64,000 nt of DNA from Pseudomonas gingeri (GTDB lineage Bacteria; Pseudomonadota; Gammaproteobacteria; Pseudomonadales; Pseudomonadaceae), in assembly GCF_013386115.1 (NCBI RefSeq), contig NZ_JACAOR010000011.1:434001-498000 (forward strand), written 5' to 3'. The notes beneath the pieces are model-generated. The model was given only the letters and a program-made list of their open reading frames with translations. It ran no database searches and was not told the origin of the DNA. How positions within the stretch are numbered: the first letter of the stretch is position 1; every line of letters begins with the position of its first letter. Below, piece after piece: positions 1 through 9,114 of this stretch. The position numbers were made by a program, and so were the translations under genes.

Positions 1-822
1 GGCAACGAACCGACCCATTCCAGCCTCAGCGGCGACCAGCGTTATCTGTTCGTCGCCAACTATTCGGTGCTGGAAGATCCGGGCGGCAGCCTGGCGGTGT
101 TGCCGGTGGATGCCAAGGGCAAGCTGTCGCCGCCGGTCCAGCTCAGCAGCCATCCGGCCAGCCTGGTCAACCTGGAGCGCCAGGCCTCGGCCCACGTGCA
201 CTCGGTGGTGTCGTCGCCGGACGGACGCTTTGTCTTCGCCAACGACCTGGGGGCGGACAAGATCTTTGTCTACCGCTATGACCCCAAGGCCAACCCGGAA
301 ATGCCGCTGACACCGGCCGAGCCGGCCTTCGTCCAGCTGCCGCCGGGCAGTGGACCGCGCCACCTGCTGTTCAGCGCCGATGGCAAGCACGCCTGGCTGA
401 CCACGGAAATGAGCGCGCAGATCACCGTGTTCGATTACCAGGACGGCAAGCTGACCCAGAAACAGCGGGTCGAGCTGGCAGACCAGCAGCCGCTTTCGGA
501 CAAGGCCGCCGCGGCGCTGCACGCCTCGAAGGACGGCAAGTTTCTCTATGTCAGCAATCGCGGTACCGCCAACCAGTTGCTGGTGTTCGCCATCGACCCG
601 GCCAGCGGCGAGTTGAAGGAAGTACAGCGGCGTTCGGTGGAAGGCGATCATCCGCGGGAGTTCACCCTGGATCCGAGCGGAAAATTCCTGCTGGTGGCCA
701 ACCAGAAGAGCAACGAGATCGTGGTGATCGAGCGTGACAGCAACACCGGCCTGCTCGGCAAGACCGTGCAGAACCTGCCGTTCGATGCCCCGAGCTACCT
801 CGGTTTCCTGCTGCGACAATAG
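1..822 (+). CDS. Lactonase family beta-propeller protein, 5' truncated by window
   Basis: The frame is open from the first base, so the true start lies outside the window; 273 codons are present. The protein shows repeated propeller-blade phrases such as LSGDQRYLFVANY, SSPDGRFVFAND, SADGKHAWLT, SKDGKFLYVSNRG and DPSGKFLLVANQ, each about 50 residues apart. This is the signature of the YVTN/6-phosphogluconolactonase (Lactonase, PF10282) fold. The family hydrolyses 6-phosphogluconolactone or similar sugar lactones, and many members are exported; the missing N-terminus prevents saying whether this one is. The family is sure, the exact substrate is not. Confidence 0.85.
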   Translation, partial: GNEPTHSSLSGDQRYLFVANYSVLEDPGGSLAVLPVDAKGKLSPPVQLSSHPASLVNLERQASAHVHSVVSSPDGRFVFANDLGADKIFVYRYDPKANPEMPLTPAEPAFVQLPPGSGPRHLLFSADGKHAWLTTEMSAQITVFDYQDGKLTQKQRVELADQQPLSDKAAAALHASKDGKFLYVSNRGTANQLLVFAIDPASGELKEVQRRSVEGDHPREFTLDPSGKFLLVANQKSNEIVVIERDSNTGLLGKTVQNLPFDAPSYLGFLLRQ

Positions 823-977
823 ACCGCGGTCCCTGTGTTATCAGGGACTTGCACTTCTATTAATGACGCTGATATCCGCTACTGCTGCAATGAATTTCAA
901 CGAGGTCACCCTCGGATGTACTTTTGACTCACGGCCTGAAAGGGCAAGCAAGCCAACTGACATTCGAGGATTTACCC

Positions 978-1157
978 ATGAACTTCAATCTCTTCTCCAT
1001 CATCGCCGCTTCCGCTATCTCGGCTACCGTTGCCCTGCCAGCCAGTGCCAACAGCGAAATCACCGACAAAAAAGCCCACACCCAGAGCTACACCCCGAAA
1101 TACCTGCAACAGAGCGCCAACTTCTACGCCGCCCTGGATCACAAAGTTCAACACTGA
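978..1157 (+). CDS. Small exported protein of unknown function (59 aa)
   Basis: ATG at 978 sits after a GAGGATTT ribosome site, which favours it over an in-frame ATG 54 bases upstream. The product has a clear Sec signal peptide (hydrophobic residues 4-20, then a cleavage-like ALPASA motif), leaving a mature peptide of about 35 residues rich in polar residues and tyrosine. I recognise no domain. It stands alone between the lactonase and two other tiny proteins. It is probably periplasmic or secreted. Confidence 0.6.
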   Translation: MNFNLFSIIAASAISATVALPASANSEITDKKAHTQSYTPKYLQQSANFYAALDHKVQH

Positions 1158-1304
1158 GCGCTGAACCACACTGCAACGCCGGATCGAATGCACTCATTCG
1201 GTTGGATGGTTTTATAACTGTCCGGTCAAAAGAGTGAATTCGCTCCGGCGTTGCCGTGTGCGTCATTGCGTTTGACGTGATGGATGGAATTTCTATCGTC
1301 ATGT

Positions 1305-1318
1305 CATATGGCCATATG
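1305..1318. promoter_or_regulatory. Perfect 14-base palindrome CATATGGCCATATG
   Basis: A perfect inverted repeat lies about 55 bases upstream of the small gene at 1371. A second dyad, CGTCA-N7-TGACG, lies at 1261-1277. Both could be operator sites for a regulator; nothing identifies which one. Confidence 0.3.
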
Positions 1319-1370
1319 TTTAAATTTGACGCTGATTTATTGACTCCCACCCCACACAGGGATCAACACC

Positions 1371-1490
1371 ATGGTTATGCGTCTGGCCGTCGTGCTGCTG
1401 TTTCTCTATTCCACGCCTATCCTGTCCGCCGCCATTGCCGAAACGGGCGAAAGCCTGCACGGACCTGCGCCTGTGCTATTGGACGACTGA
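1371..1490 (+). CDS. Tiny putative exported peptide (39 aa)
   Basis: The reading frame begins ATG GTT ATG CGT and ends at TGA 1488-1490, with an AGGGA ribosome site nine bases upstream. The product is almost entirely a hydrophobic signal-like segment (residues 4-22, ending ILSAAIA) followed by an acidic tail of about 16 residues ending in DD. If real it yields a very short exported peptide or a single-pass membrane peptide. No family is recognised. Confidence 0.4.
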   Translation: MVMRLAVVLLFLYSTPILSAAIAETGESLHGPAPVLLDD

Positions 1491-1602
1491 TCGTCACGCG
1501 CGACGATTAATATTGCTGATAGCGACTATTTAGATAGTTGGCTACTTATTTCAGCGGTTATGATCGACTCTACAGGCCTGCCATCCGCCTGTGGAGAAAA
1601 CC

Positions 1603-1809
1603 ATGGCCAGCACTCTTTTGACTTCCGCCAGACACGGCGCCTACCTCGCTATCGGCTTGTATGTCGCGATGGTCGTGATCGTCAGCCTGTCGTCCCTGAC
1701 CCATGGCGCGGGCGAGACCTCGCTGCAGGTAGCGGCACCGGCCCTTCAATCCGAACACAAGGCCCAGTCCGTCGGCGCGCTTCAGCACAACGCCGAGTCC
1801 GGGGTATAG
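1603..1809 (+). CDS. Small single-pass membrane protein (68 aa)
   Basis: The ATG at 1603 is preceded by GGAGAAAACC, a better ribosome site than that of the in-frame ATG at 1591. The product has a hydrophobic helix at about residues 13-30 (YLAIGLYVAMVVIVSL) and then a polar, probably periplasmic, tail. It converges on the GST gene with a 14-base gap. Short proteins of this kind are common and uncharacterised in fluorescent pseudomonads. No function can be proposed. Confidence 0.5.
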   Translation: MASTLLTSARHGAYLAIGLYVAMVVIVSLSSLTHGAGETSLQVAAPALQSEHKAQSVGALQHNAESGV

Positions 1810-1823
1810 GGCGTCCGCCACCC

Positions 1824-2441
1824 TCAGTGATCGGCCGACGGCTTTACCATCACCGCGTTGAACAACTCCGAGGCGAGAAAGCGTTCCAGCCACGCTTGTA
1901 GATGGGGGTAGGGGGCTTGTGCAAACCACGCCGCGTCGACATGGGCGAACTGTCGGACGAAGGGCGCCAGGGCGATATCCGCCAGGCTCGGGTGAGCGCT
2001 TACCAGGTAGCCATTGCGCTGTAGCAGTCCTTCCAGCTTATCCAGGAACAGCGCCCCCGCGGCCCGGTAATGTTCCATGGAAAACTCCGGATAACGCACC
2101 GCGTACTTGTAGCGGTCCAGGCTCTGCTTGAATGTCCGGTCATTCTCATCGATCAGCGCGGCAGCGGTTTCGGCCGCCGCCGGATCGTGGCTGAGCAACC
2201 AGTCTTCGGGATCATGCTGCGCCAGGGCCCAGTGCATGATCTCCAGGCTTTCCTCGATCACCCGACCCTCCGCGCAGGCCAGCACCGGTACCGTGCCCTT
2301 GCCCGACAGCGCGAGCATCGCCGCCGGCTTGGCCTTGAGGCTGACTTCCTCGATGGTCACCGCCACCCCCGAGTAGCGCAGCGCCATGCGGGCGCGCATG
2401 GCGTAGGGGCAGCGCCGGAAGGAATAGAGGGTCGGCTTCAT
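1824..2441 (-). CDS. Glutathione S-transferase family protein
   Basis: The 205-residue cytosolic protein has the two-domain GST layout: an N-terminal thioredoxin-like domain beginning LYSFRRCPYAMRARMAL, with a CPYA redox-type active site at residues 10-13, the cis-proline segment GTVPVL, and an EES glutathione contact near residue 64. An all-helical C-terminal domain follows. The CPYA motif suggests an omega/glutaredoxin-like (thiol transferase) member rather than a Ser/Tyr class GST. Its ATG overlaps the sbcC stop codon (ATGA at 2438-2441), so it is translationally coupled as the last gene of sbcD-sbcC-gst. The substrate is unknown. Confidence 0.88.
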   Translation of the reverse strand: MKPTLYSFRRCPYAMRARMALRYSGVAVTIEEVSLKAKPAAMLALSGKGTVPVLACAEGRVIEESLEIMHWALAQHDPEDWLLSHDPAAAETAAALIDENDRTFKQSLDRYKYAVRYPEFSMEHYRAAGALFLDKLEGLLQRNGYLVSAHPSLADIALAPFVRQFAHVDAAWFAQAPYPHLQAWLERFLASELFNAVMVKPSADH

Positions 2442-5400
2442 TTCACCTCCAGGGTGCTCAGCCCGTTGCCCTGGCGCCGTACCTGGATCTGCACCGGGAT
2501 CCGTTCGTGCATTTCCTGTACGTGGGAAATCACCGCGACCTTGCGTCCCTGTGCCTGCAGGCCGTCGAGGGCATCCATCGCCAGTTGCAGGGATTCCGGG
2601 TCGAGGCTGCCAAAGCCTTCATCGATAAACAGCGATTCGATCTTCAGCGTGCTCGATGCCATGGACGCCAGCCCCAGGGCCAGGGCCAGCGAGACCAGGA
2701 AGGTCTCGCCGCCGGACAATGAATGCACCGAGCGCAGTTCGTCGCCCATTTCGGTGTCCATCACCAGCAGCCCGAGCATGCTGCCACCGCGCTTGAGGCG
2801 ATAGCGACGTACCAGTTGCCGCAACTGGGCGTTGGCGTGATGGACCAGCAGGTCGAGGTTATAAGCCTGGGCCAGCTTGCGGAAGCGGTCGCCGGTGGCC
2901 GAGCCGATCAGGGCATCCAGGCGCGCCCAGCGCTGATACTCGGCATAGGCCTCGGCGATCTGCCGGGCGAGGGCCTGGTTGGCGTTCTGCCGGCGCTGAT
3001 CGTCGGCCTGCTCGGCGCGCAATTCGGCGCAGTGCTGTTCGGTCACGCCGAACTGTGCCTGCAACTCGGCGAGCGCCGCGACCAGTTGCCCGGCGTCGAG
3101 GTTACCGTTGTGTTGCGCCTGATGGTCGAGCAGGCGCTGGTCGCGTTCCTGCAGCACGACCTTGGCCTGTTCGATGGTTTTTTCATTGTGCTGCAAGCGC
3201 TGGCGCAGTTCGCCGACCTGGCCGTCATCAAGACCGAGCAGGGCTTCAAGTCCCCCATCGTCCAGCTCGGGATGGCGGGTGCGCCAGTCGGCAATCCTGC
3301 CGGCCAGTTCACGGGCCTCATGCTCCAGCGCCTCCAGGCGCTCCTGTTGCGCCTTGAGTTCGGCGGTGATTTGCACAAGCTGCGTGCGAACCTCCTGCAG
3401 TGCCTGGGCGGTAGCGGTTTCGGCCAGACGGGCCCGTTCCACGGCCTGTTCCAGTTGCTGCTGCCAGTGCTCGGCGCTGGTGTGCTCGCCGAGCAACTGG
3501 CCGAGCTGGTGCTGGCTGGCCTGCTGTTGCCCGGCCAGGGTGTTGAAGTGCTGCCGGGCGGTCTCCAGTTGCTGTGTGCGGGTCTGCTGGCGGTCCTGTT
3601 CCTTTTCCAGGGTCTGCTGGCGCTGTTGCTGCTCGGCGAGCTCGTCGCGCTGTTGCTCAAGCTGTTGCAGGCGCTCGGCAACCTGCCGGTCGAGCTGGAT
3701 AAAGGTCGCCGCCGGTTCGTTGCGCAGGGCTTCCAGGATCGGTGCCGGCAGCAGCGAAGCGAAGGCCTGCAACTCTTCGTCCAGACGCTGGCGGTCGCTG
3801 GTCAGTTCCCGCTGCTGGTTGCTCAACTGCTGGGCGGCCTGCTGATGTGCGGCTTCCGTCTGGCGCAGTTGCTGGGTCAGGCGGGCGGCGTCCTGTTGCA
3901 GGGTGAGCAGGGCATTCTGGCGTTGTTCGTCCTGGGTCAGGCTGTGGTTCAACTGGCTGGCCTGCCGGGCGAGCCAGGCGTCGCGCTGGTCGGCTTGCAG
4001 GTCCAGCAGTTGCGTGGCCAGCGGATGGGCTTCGAGGCTGGGTGCCAGGGCCTGCTGCCGGATCGCCAGTTGCTCCTGTTGCTGCAGCAGTTCCTTTTGC
4101 CGGGCGATCAGTCCGCCGACTTCGGTGCGCAGCTCGGTGAGCTTTTCCTTGAGGATGTCCACCGCAGCCTGGGCATTGGCCTGTTCGCTTTCGTCATGAC
4201 GACCGAGGCTCTGCAGCAGCGCTTCGGGTTGATGATAAGGATGTTCATGACTGCCGCAGACCGGGCACGGCTGGTCATCCTGCAGCTGCGCGCGCAGTTC
4301 TTCGACACTGGCACTGCGCGCCAGGCGCTGACGCTCCAGCAGCTCGCGGGTGACGGTGAAGGTCTGTTCGGCCACTGCCAGTTCGGCCTTGGCCTTGACC
4401 CCGTCCTGGGTCAGGCGCTCGCGCTCCTGCTGGGCCTGGAGCTGGCGTTGCTGTAGCTCGGTGGCGCGTTTATCCAGTTCCTGCTGGTCGGACCAGAGTC
4501 GTGTCAGGTCTTCGATGGCGCGCAGTTGCTTGCGGTTGTCCTGCAGCAGACCGCCAAGGATACCGATCTGTTCGGCGACGGCGTCCGGCTCGGCACTGGC
4601 TTCCTGGTACAGGACTTCCAACTGCTGTTTCTGTTCGGCCAGGGCCTGCGTGGCCTGCCGGGCCGTGTGTTCGAGGTTGGCCAGTTCCGCCTGGCCCTGG
4701 TTCAACCGGTTGCCGATCAGCATCAGCTGTTGCAGGCGATCGCGATAGGCGTTCCAGGCGTCGCTCAAGGGGGCCAGGTGGACGCTTTGCTCCAGCTCGC
4801 CGGCGATACGCTGCAAGCGCCCGGCAACTTGCTGTTGCTGGTCGAGCAGGGTTTGAATCGCCTTCTGGCCCTCGATGCAGGCCTGTTCGGCGGCTTCTTG
4901 TGCTTGCGCACCCAGCAGTGCTTCCCTCGCCAGGCGCGTGAGGCTGTTCTGTTCATCGAAGGCCTGGCGCAGTAACGGCGCCGCGGCGCTTTGCTGCTGT
5001 TGCGCGGTGCTCAAGGCCTCTTGCTCAGCCGCGAGAGTCTGTTCCAGCTGGGTCTGGCGCTGGTTCAGTTCGCCGCGTTGCTGGGCGTGGCTGGCGATCT
5101 GCGCCGCCAGGGGTGTCAGCAGTGCATCGACTTCAATCTTGCGGGTGAATTGATGCCGTTGCGGAGCGAGTTGCTCCAGGCGTGTCAGTTTCAGGCGTTC
5201 GTCGGCCAGGCCCTGCCACTGCTGTCGGGCGCTGTCCAGTTGCTCCGCGGCGGCCTGTTGCGTGTCCTGCAACTGGCGCAGTTCCTTGAGCCAGGCATCC
5301 TGCTGTTCAAGTTGGCGCAGTTGCGCCTTCTGCAGTTCCAGCTGTTGCTGCGCGGCGTTGAAGCGCTCATCGAGTTCGGCGCGGGCCTCGGGGGCCAATG

Positions 5401-6079
5401 GCGTGACGCCGCTGGCCTGATCCTGCAGCTGCTTGTGGGCTTCGCGGGCTTCCTTGCTCTTGTCGAAGGCGCGGCGACCAAGGCGGGTATACAGCGCCGT
5501 ATCGGTGAGCTTTTCCAGCAGTTCGCTGCGTTCGTTGTCGTCGGCCTTGAGAAAGGCGCTGAACTCGCTCTGGGCCAGCAGCACGGCGCGGGTGAACTGT
5601 TCGAAGTTCAGCCCCAGGCAGGTTTCCAGCTGGGCCTTGTATTCGCCTTTCTGGCTGGCCAGCAACTGGTCGCTGTCGAGGTCGCGCAGGCTCTGGCGGC
5701 TGGCCTGCAGCTTGCCGTTGGCCTTGTCCCGGGCGCGGTTGGCTTCCCAGCGGGCACGGTAGCGGCGACCGTCGATACCGACAAAATCCACTTCGGCGAA
5801 GCCGGCACCGGTGCCACGACGGAGCAGGGTGCGTGGGTCGCCGGTCGCGATCTCACCGTCGGCGTCCGGCACCTTGGCGTCCCGCGAGGCGTTGTTCAGG
5901 CGTGGCACGGCGCCGAACAGCGCCAGGCAGAGGGCGTCGAGCAAGGTGCTCTTGCCGGCGCCGGTCGGCCCGGTAATGGCAAACAGGCCGGCGCTGGCCA
6001 GCGGCTCGGCGGTGAAGTCCAGCTCGAACGGGCCGGCCAGGGAAGCGAGGTTCTTCAGGCGAATGGCGAGGATCTTCAT
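2438..6079 (-). CDS. sbcC: Exonuclease SbcCD subunit C (SMC-like ATPase)
   Basis: This is the 1213-residue ATPase of the SbcCD (Rad50/Mre11-type) complex, which cleaves DNA hairpins and processes double-strand ends in the cytoplasm. The N-terminal lobe begins MKILAIRLKNLASL with Walker A GPTGAGKST. A very long Gln/Leu/Glu-rich coiled coil follows, with a zinc-hook CPVCG in the middle. The C-terminal lobe has the ABC signature LSGGE and Walker B SLFIDEGFGSLD. The start at 6079 overlaps the sbcD stop (ATGA); an in-frame extension to 6373 is rejected because it would overlap sbcD by 98 codons and is Arg/Ala/Pro low-complexity. Confidence 0.96.
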   Translation of the reverse strand: MKILAIRLKNLASLAGPFELDFTAEPLASAGLFAITGPTGAGKSTLLDALCLALFGAVPRLNNASRDAKVPDADGEIATGDPRTLLRRGTGAGFAEVDFVGIDGRRYRARWEANRARDKANGKLQASRQSLRDLDSDQLLASQKGEYKAQLETCLGLNFEQFTRAVLLAQSEFSAFLKADDNERSELLEKLTDTALYTRLGRRAFDKSKEAREAHKQLQDQASGVTPLAPEARAELDERFNAAQQQLELQKAQLRQLEQQDAWLKELRQLQDTQQAAAEQLDSARQQWQGLADERLKLTRLEQLAPQRHQFTRKIEVDALLTPLAAQIASHAQQRGELNQRQTQLEQTLAAEQEALSTAQQQQSAAAPLLRQAFDEQNSLTRLAREALLGAQAQEAAEQACIEGQKAIQTLLDQQQQVAGRLQRIAGELEQSVHLAPLSDAWNAYRDRLQQLMLIGNRLNQGQAELANLEHTARQATQALAEQKQQLEVLYQEASAEPDAVAEQIGILGGLLQDNRKQLRAIEDLTRLWSDQQELDKRATELQQRQLQAQQERERLTQDGVKAKAELAVAEQTFTVTRELLERQRLARSASVEELRAQLQDDQPCPVCGSHEHPYHQPEALLQSLGRHDESEQANAQAAVDILKEKLTELRTEVGGLIARQKELLQQQEQLAIRQQALAPSLEAHPLATQLLDLQADQRDAWLARQASQLNHSLTQDEQRQNALLTLQQDAARLTQQLRQTEAAHQQAAQQLSNQQRELTSDRQRLDEELQAFASLLPAPILEALRNEPAATFIQLDRQVAERLQQLEQQRDELAEQQQRQQTLEKEQDRQQTRTQQLETARQHFNTLAGQQQASQHQLGQLLGEHTSAEHWQQQLEQAVERARLAETATAQALQEVRTQLVQITAELKAQQERLEALEHEARELAGRIADWRTRHPELDDGGLEALLGLDDGQVGELRQRLQHNEKTIEQAKVVLQERDQRLLDHQAQHNGNLDAGQLVAALAELQAQFGVTEQHCAELRAEQADDQRRQNANQALARQIAEAYAEYQRWARLDALIGSATGDRFRKLAQAYNLDLLVHHANAQLRQLVRRYRLKRGGSMLGLLVMDTEMGDELRSVHSLSGGETFLVSLALALGLASMASSTLKIESLFIDEGFGSLDPESLQLAMDALDGLQAQGRKVAVISHVQEMHERIPVQIQVRRQGNGLSTLEVK

Positions 6080-7320
6080 GGTTGTTCGCCTTCCAGCTGG
6101 ACTTCCTGCAAGAGCACGGAAAAGTCGTTGAGGGTCTGCTCGTCGACGGCATTGCCATAGCTGTCCTGCCAGGCGCGGCTGAACAGCTCCTGGGGACTGA
6201 GCTGGTCGAGGTCGATCAACCGCCCGTCTTCGTCCTCGCCGTCGCGCGCACTGCCTGCGGCGTATTCGGCGGCGATACGCACCAGGCGCACCGCCTTGCC
6301 CTGCAGGGCGGTTTCCACCTGCTGGCGCAGGTCCGGTTGCGGCTCGTCGAGGCGCACCCGTACTTCCAGCCACGGCTGACGTTGCAGGTCGGCCAGCAGG
6401 TCGACGTTCGGCAGCTCGGCGAGCTTTTCCAGCATTTCGGCGAACGGCAACGGGCCCAGGCGTTGCAGATTCACGGCGCGCGGGATCAACCGCGGTTCGA
6501 CGCTGACCAGGGTCTCGCCGTCGAGGACGATATCGAGGATCTGGTGCTGATAGCCGATTTCCGAGAACGACAGCGGGATCGGCGAGCCGCAGTAGCGAAT
6601 GCGCTCCTCACCGTTGACCTTCTGCGGCTTGTGCAGGTGGCCGAGGGCAACATAGCTGACACTGGCATCGAACAGGCTGGCGGGCAGGGCTTCGGCGGTG
6701 CCGATGATCAGGCTGCGCTCGGAGTCTTCCGAGACCGAGCCGCCGGCCATGTGCGCGTGGCTGATGGCGACCAGGGCCTGTCCCGGCTGGCGTCTGGCAT
6801 TGGCCGCCGCGATCAGCCAGCGGTGGACCTGGCCGATGCCGCGCAGGTAGTCGTCGCCCAGTTGCGTACCGGTGACTTCGGCCGGGCGCAGGAAAGGCAG
6901 GGCCAGGCACCAGGCAGCGATGTCGCCGCTGGCGTCGGGCAACGGGATCAGCAGGCGTTCGCTGTCGAGCTGGCCGTCATCGAGCCACAGTACCCGGCCC
7001 AGGGCGTGGGTGCGCAGGCGCCGCATCAGCGGTGCGGGCAGTTCGATCCGCGAGCCGGAGTCGTGGTTGCCGGCGATCATCACGATGGTCAGCAGCGGCT
7101 GTTGTTCGTGGGCGCCGACGATAAAGTCGTAGAGGCGTTCCTGGGCTTTGACCGGCGGGTTGACGGTATCGAAGATATCGCCGGCGATCAGCAGCACATC
7201 CGGTTGCTGGCTGGCGAGCTGGGCGAGCAGCCAGGTCAGGAAGCAGGCGTGTTCGAAATCCCGCTCCTGGCCATGAAGATTCTGGCCGAGGTGCCAGTCG
7301 GAGGTATGAAACAGGCGCAA
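6076..7320 (-). CDS. sbcD: Exonuclease SbcCD subunit D (Mre11-like nuclease)
   Basis: This 414-residue metallophosphoesterase is the nuclease subunit of SbcCD. Metal-binding motifs are present in order: MRLFHTSDWHLGQ at the start, AGDIFD, AGNHDS and, later, SHAHMAG and LGHLHKPQ. Together they coordinate two Mn ions. The C-terminal part is the DNA-binding and SbcC-binding cap. It is the first gene of the sbcD-sbcC-gst operon. Length and motif order fit the family well. Confidence 0.96.
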   Translation of the reverse strand: MRLFHTSDWHLGQNLHGQERDFEHACFLTWLLAQLASQQPDVLLIAGDIFDTVNPPVKAQERLYDFIVGAHEQQPLLTIVMIAGNHDSGSRIELPAPLMRRLRTHALGRVLWLDDGQLDSERLLIPLPDASGDIAAWCLALPFLRPAEVTGTQLGDDYLRGIGQVHRWLIAAANARRQPGQALVAISHAHMAGGSVSEDSERSLIIGTAEALPASLFDASVSYVALGHLHKPQKVNGEERIRYCGSPIPLSFSEIGYQHQILDIVLDGETLVSVEPRLIPRAVNLQRLGPLPFAEMLEKLAELPNVDLLADLQRQPWLEVRVRLDEPQPDLRQQVETALQGKAVRLVRIAAEYAAGSARDGEDEDGRLIDLDQLSPQELFSRAWQDSYGNAVDEQTLNDFSVLLQEVQLEGEQP

Positions 7321-7455
7321 GGCAAACTCCGCGAAGACGGTGGCGACCGCTCAAGACAAGGTGGCGGCGCGAAAGACCGTCAAGTCTACTGGTAAATACC
7401 GGAAGTTGCTGGATGGGCTTGGCACCGCCATCGCCGGCAAGCCCGCTCCTGCAAC

Positions 7456-7472
7456 AGCCCGTTCGGCGGGCT
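7456..7472 (-). terminator. Short hairpin at the end of the bat operon
   Basis: AGCCCG-TTCGG-CGGGCT forms a six-pair stem that overlaps the batD stop codon. The T tract after it on the minus strand is weak, so it may be a 3' stabilising hairpin rather than a full terminator. A half-REP-like stretch (CCGGCAAGCCCGCTCCTG) lies next to it. Confidence 0.35.
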
Positions 7473-9114
7473 ATTTCGGGTAGAGCGGCGGCAGTCCGCT
7501 GTCACCCACCGGGTCCTGCACCCGTTCGGCCGCCGGGATGGCGCGGATCACCCGCCACAACTCCTCGCCCTGCCAGTGCAGGCCGGTTTCGCTGTACAGC
7601 GCACCGTTCAAGCCATCCAGCGCATCGGACAGCGGCACGAAGCGCGCGGCCATCTCGGCCAGGGTTTCCGGCTGCTGGCGGGCCCAGGCGTCGAGGGCCT
7701 GGCGTGTGGCCTGGGGGTCGTTGGCCAGGCATGTGCGCTTGAGATCATCGAGCAGGGTGCGCGGGCTCGGACCGGTTTGCGCGGCGCGGTGTACCGCCGG
7801 CTGCGAGCGTGCCCGCCACCAGAGGCCGAAGCCGAGCAGGGTGGTGCAGGCCAGCAGCACGGTGCTGAGCTTCCAGATCCACAGGCTCGCCGCATCCGCC
7901 GCGATGTTACCTGGCACGCTGCTCACCGGTGTGTCCACCGCCAGGCTCGGGTTGTTGACCACCTGCAGGGTCCGCGCCGGCAGGCTGCTGCGTTCCATAT
8001 GGTCTTCGTGGGTGTTCCACCAGACCACCGTCACCGCGGGCAATTCGAAGCTGCCGCTGTGGGTCGGTACCAGCGCCTCGCGCTCTTCACGGCTGCCGAT
8101 CAGTCCGCGTTCGCTGTTCTGGTTGCTCAATTGCGGCTGGTCCGGGTAGCGCCGCAAGCCATTGACGGTGGTCGCCGGCAGCGGTGGCAACTGGGCGCTG
8201 GACAGGCCTTCGGCCTTGACGGTGAGGCTGCGGGTCAGGGAATCGCCGACCTGGCTGTGCTCGGGCTCCGGGCTCCAGCTTTCACTCAGGCTCAGGCTGC
8301 GGGCCGGTAGCCAGGGAATATCGGCAGGCCAGGTCGAGGGCTGCGGCTTGACGTCGAGGGTCATCTGCGCCGAGCTGACATGAATCAGCTTGCCGGGCTT
8401 CGGGGCGGTCGCGACCTGGCCCTGGTTCTGGCCGACGTCCACCAGCGTCGCGCTGAACACCTGCGCGGGGATGGTCAGTCTGCCGCTGTGCTGCGGGTAG
8501 AGCGCATAGCGCAACTCGATGACGCCATGGCGTACGCCATTGATCAGCTTTTCGTAGGTGCGCGATTCACCCAGTTGCTCGATGCGCACATCGCTGACCT
8601 GCAAGGGGCTCAGGCTGCTGTCGTCATACAGCGACACCGAATGGTAGATGCGCAGGGTCAGCACCGACTGGGCCTGGACGTAGACGCTGTCCTGGTCGAG
8701 GCTGGCCTCGATGTACACCGGCGCCAGGCTGTTGGCCGCGTCCTGTTCCTCGCTCTGTACCACTTGCAGGGTGATGGGCTGGCTTTTCAGTTCGCCCAGT
8801 TGCAATGGCGGGATCACCACGCTGCCGTTCAGTTTCGGGGTCAGGGTGATGATCCAGCGCGTGGTCGCCTGCTTGTCGCCGCCCAGGGTCGTCAGCTGGT
8901 TGACCTGGCGCGTACCGCGCACCTCGAACTGGCTGGTCAGCGGCTCCAGGTCCGGCTTGCCGAACTGGGTGACATCGCTGGATTCCAGGGTCAGTTCCAC
9001 CGACTCGCCGGAATTCAGGCGCGTGCGGTCGACGCTGGCGACCAGGCCATCGGCGTAGGCCGGCAAAATCCCGCACAGCAGCCACAGCAATAAAACGGAA
9101 AAGCGGGTGGTCAT
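7471..9114 (-). CDS. BatD family protein (oxygen tolerance/aerotolerance)
   Basis: This 547-residue envelope protein is the last gene of the moxR/bat operon. It has a signal peptide (about residues 1-21, ending AYADG), a long beta-rich periplasmic region with BatD-like Ig-type repeats (residues about 22-390), one transmembrane helix (about residues 413-435, LWIWKLSTVLLACTTLLGFG), and a C-terminal cytoplasmic segment. Its ATG overlaps the stop of the preceding gene by four bases. Bat proteins were named for aerotolerance in Bacteroides; in proteobacteria they are thought to act with the MoxR ATPase in envelope or stress functions. The exact role here is unproven. Confidence 0.85.
   Translation of the reverse strand: MTTRFSVLLLWLLCGILPAYADGLVASVDRTRLNSGESVELTLESSDVTQFGKPDLEPLTSQFEVRGTRQVNQLTTLGGDKQATTRWIITLTPKLNGSVVIPPLQLGELKSQPITLQVVQSEEQDAANSLAPVYIEASLDQDSVYVQAQSVLTLRIYHSVSLYDDSSLSPLQVSDVRIEQLGESRTYEKLINGVRHGVIELRYALYPQHSGRLTIPAQVFSATLVDVGQNQGQVATAPKPGKLIHVSSAQMTLDVKPQPSTWPADIPWLPARSLSLSESWSPEPEHSQVGDSLTRSLTVKAEGLSSAQLPPLPATTVNGLRRYPDQPQLSNQNSERGLIGSREEREALVPTHSGSFELPAVTVVWWNTHEDHMERSSLPARTLQVVNNPSLAVDTPVSSVPGNIAADAASLWIWKLSTVLLACTTLLGFGLWWRARSQPAVHRAAQTGPSPRTLLDDLKRTCLANDPQATRQALDAWARQQPETLAEMAARFVPLSDALDGLNGALYSETGLHWQGEELWRVIRAIPAAERVQDPVGDSGLPPLYPK

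Noticed and set aside
2723..4456. 577-codon open frame on the plus strand
   Set aside because: It is antisense to the coiled coil of sbcC, and its Leu/Gln/Gly-rich translation is the complement of Gln/Leu-rich codons; no domain or ribosome site.
6080..6373. N-terminal extension of SbcC
   Set aside because: It would overlap sbcD by about 300 bases and encode Arg/Pro-rich sequence; the ATGA overlap at 6076 gives the family start.
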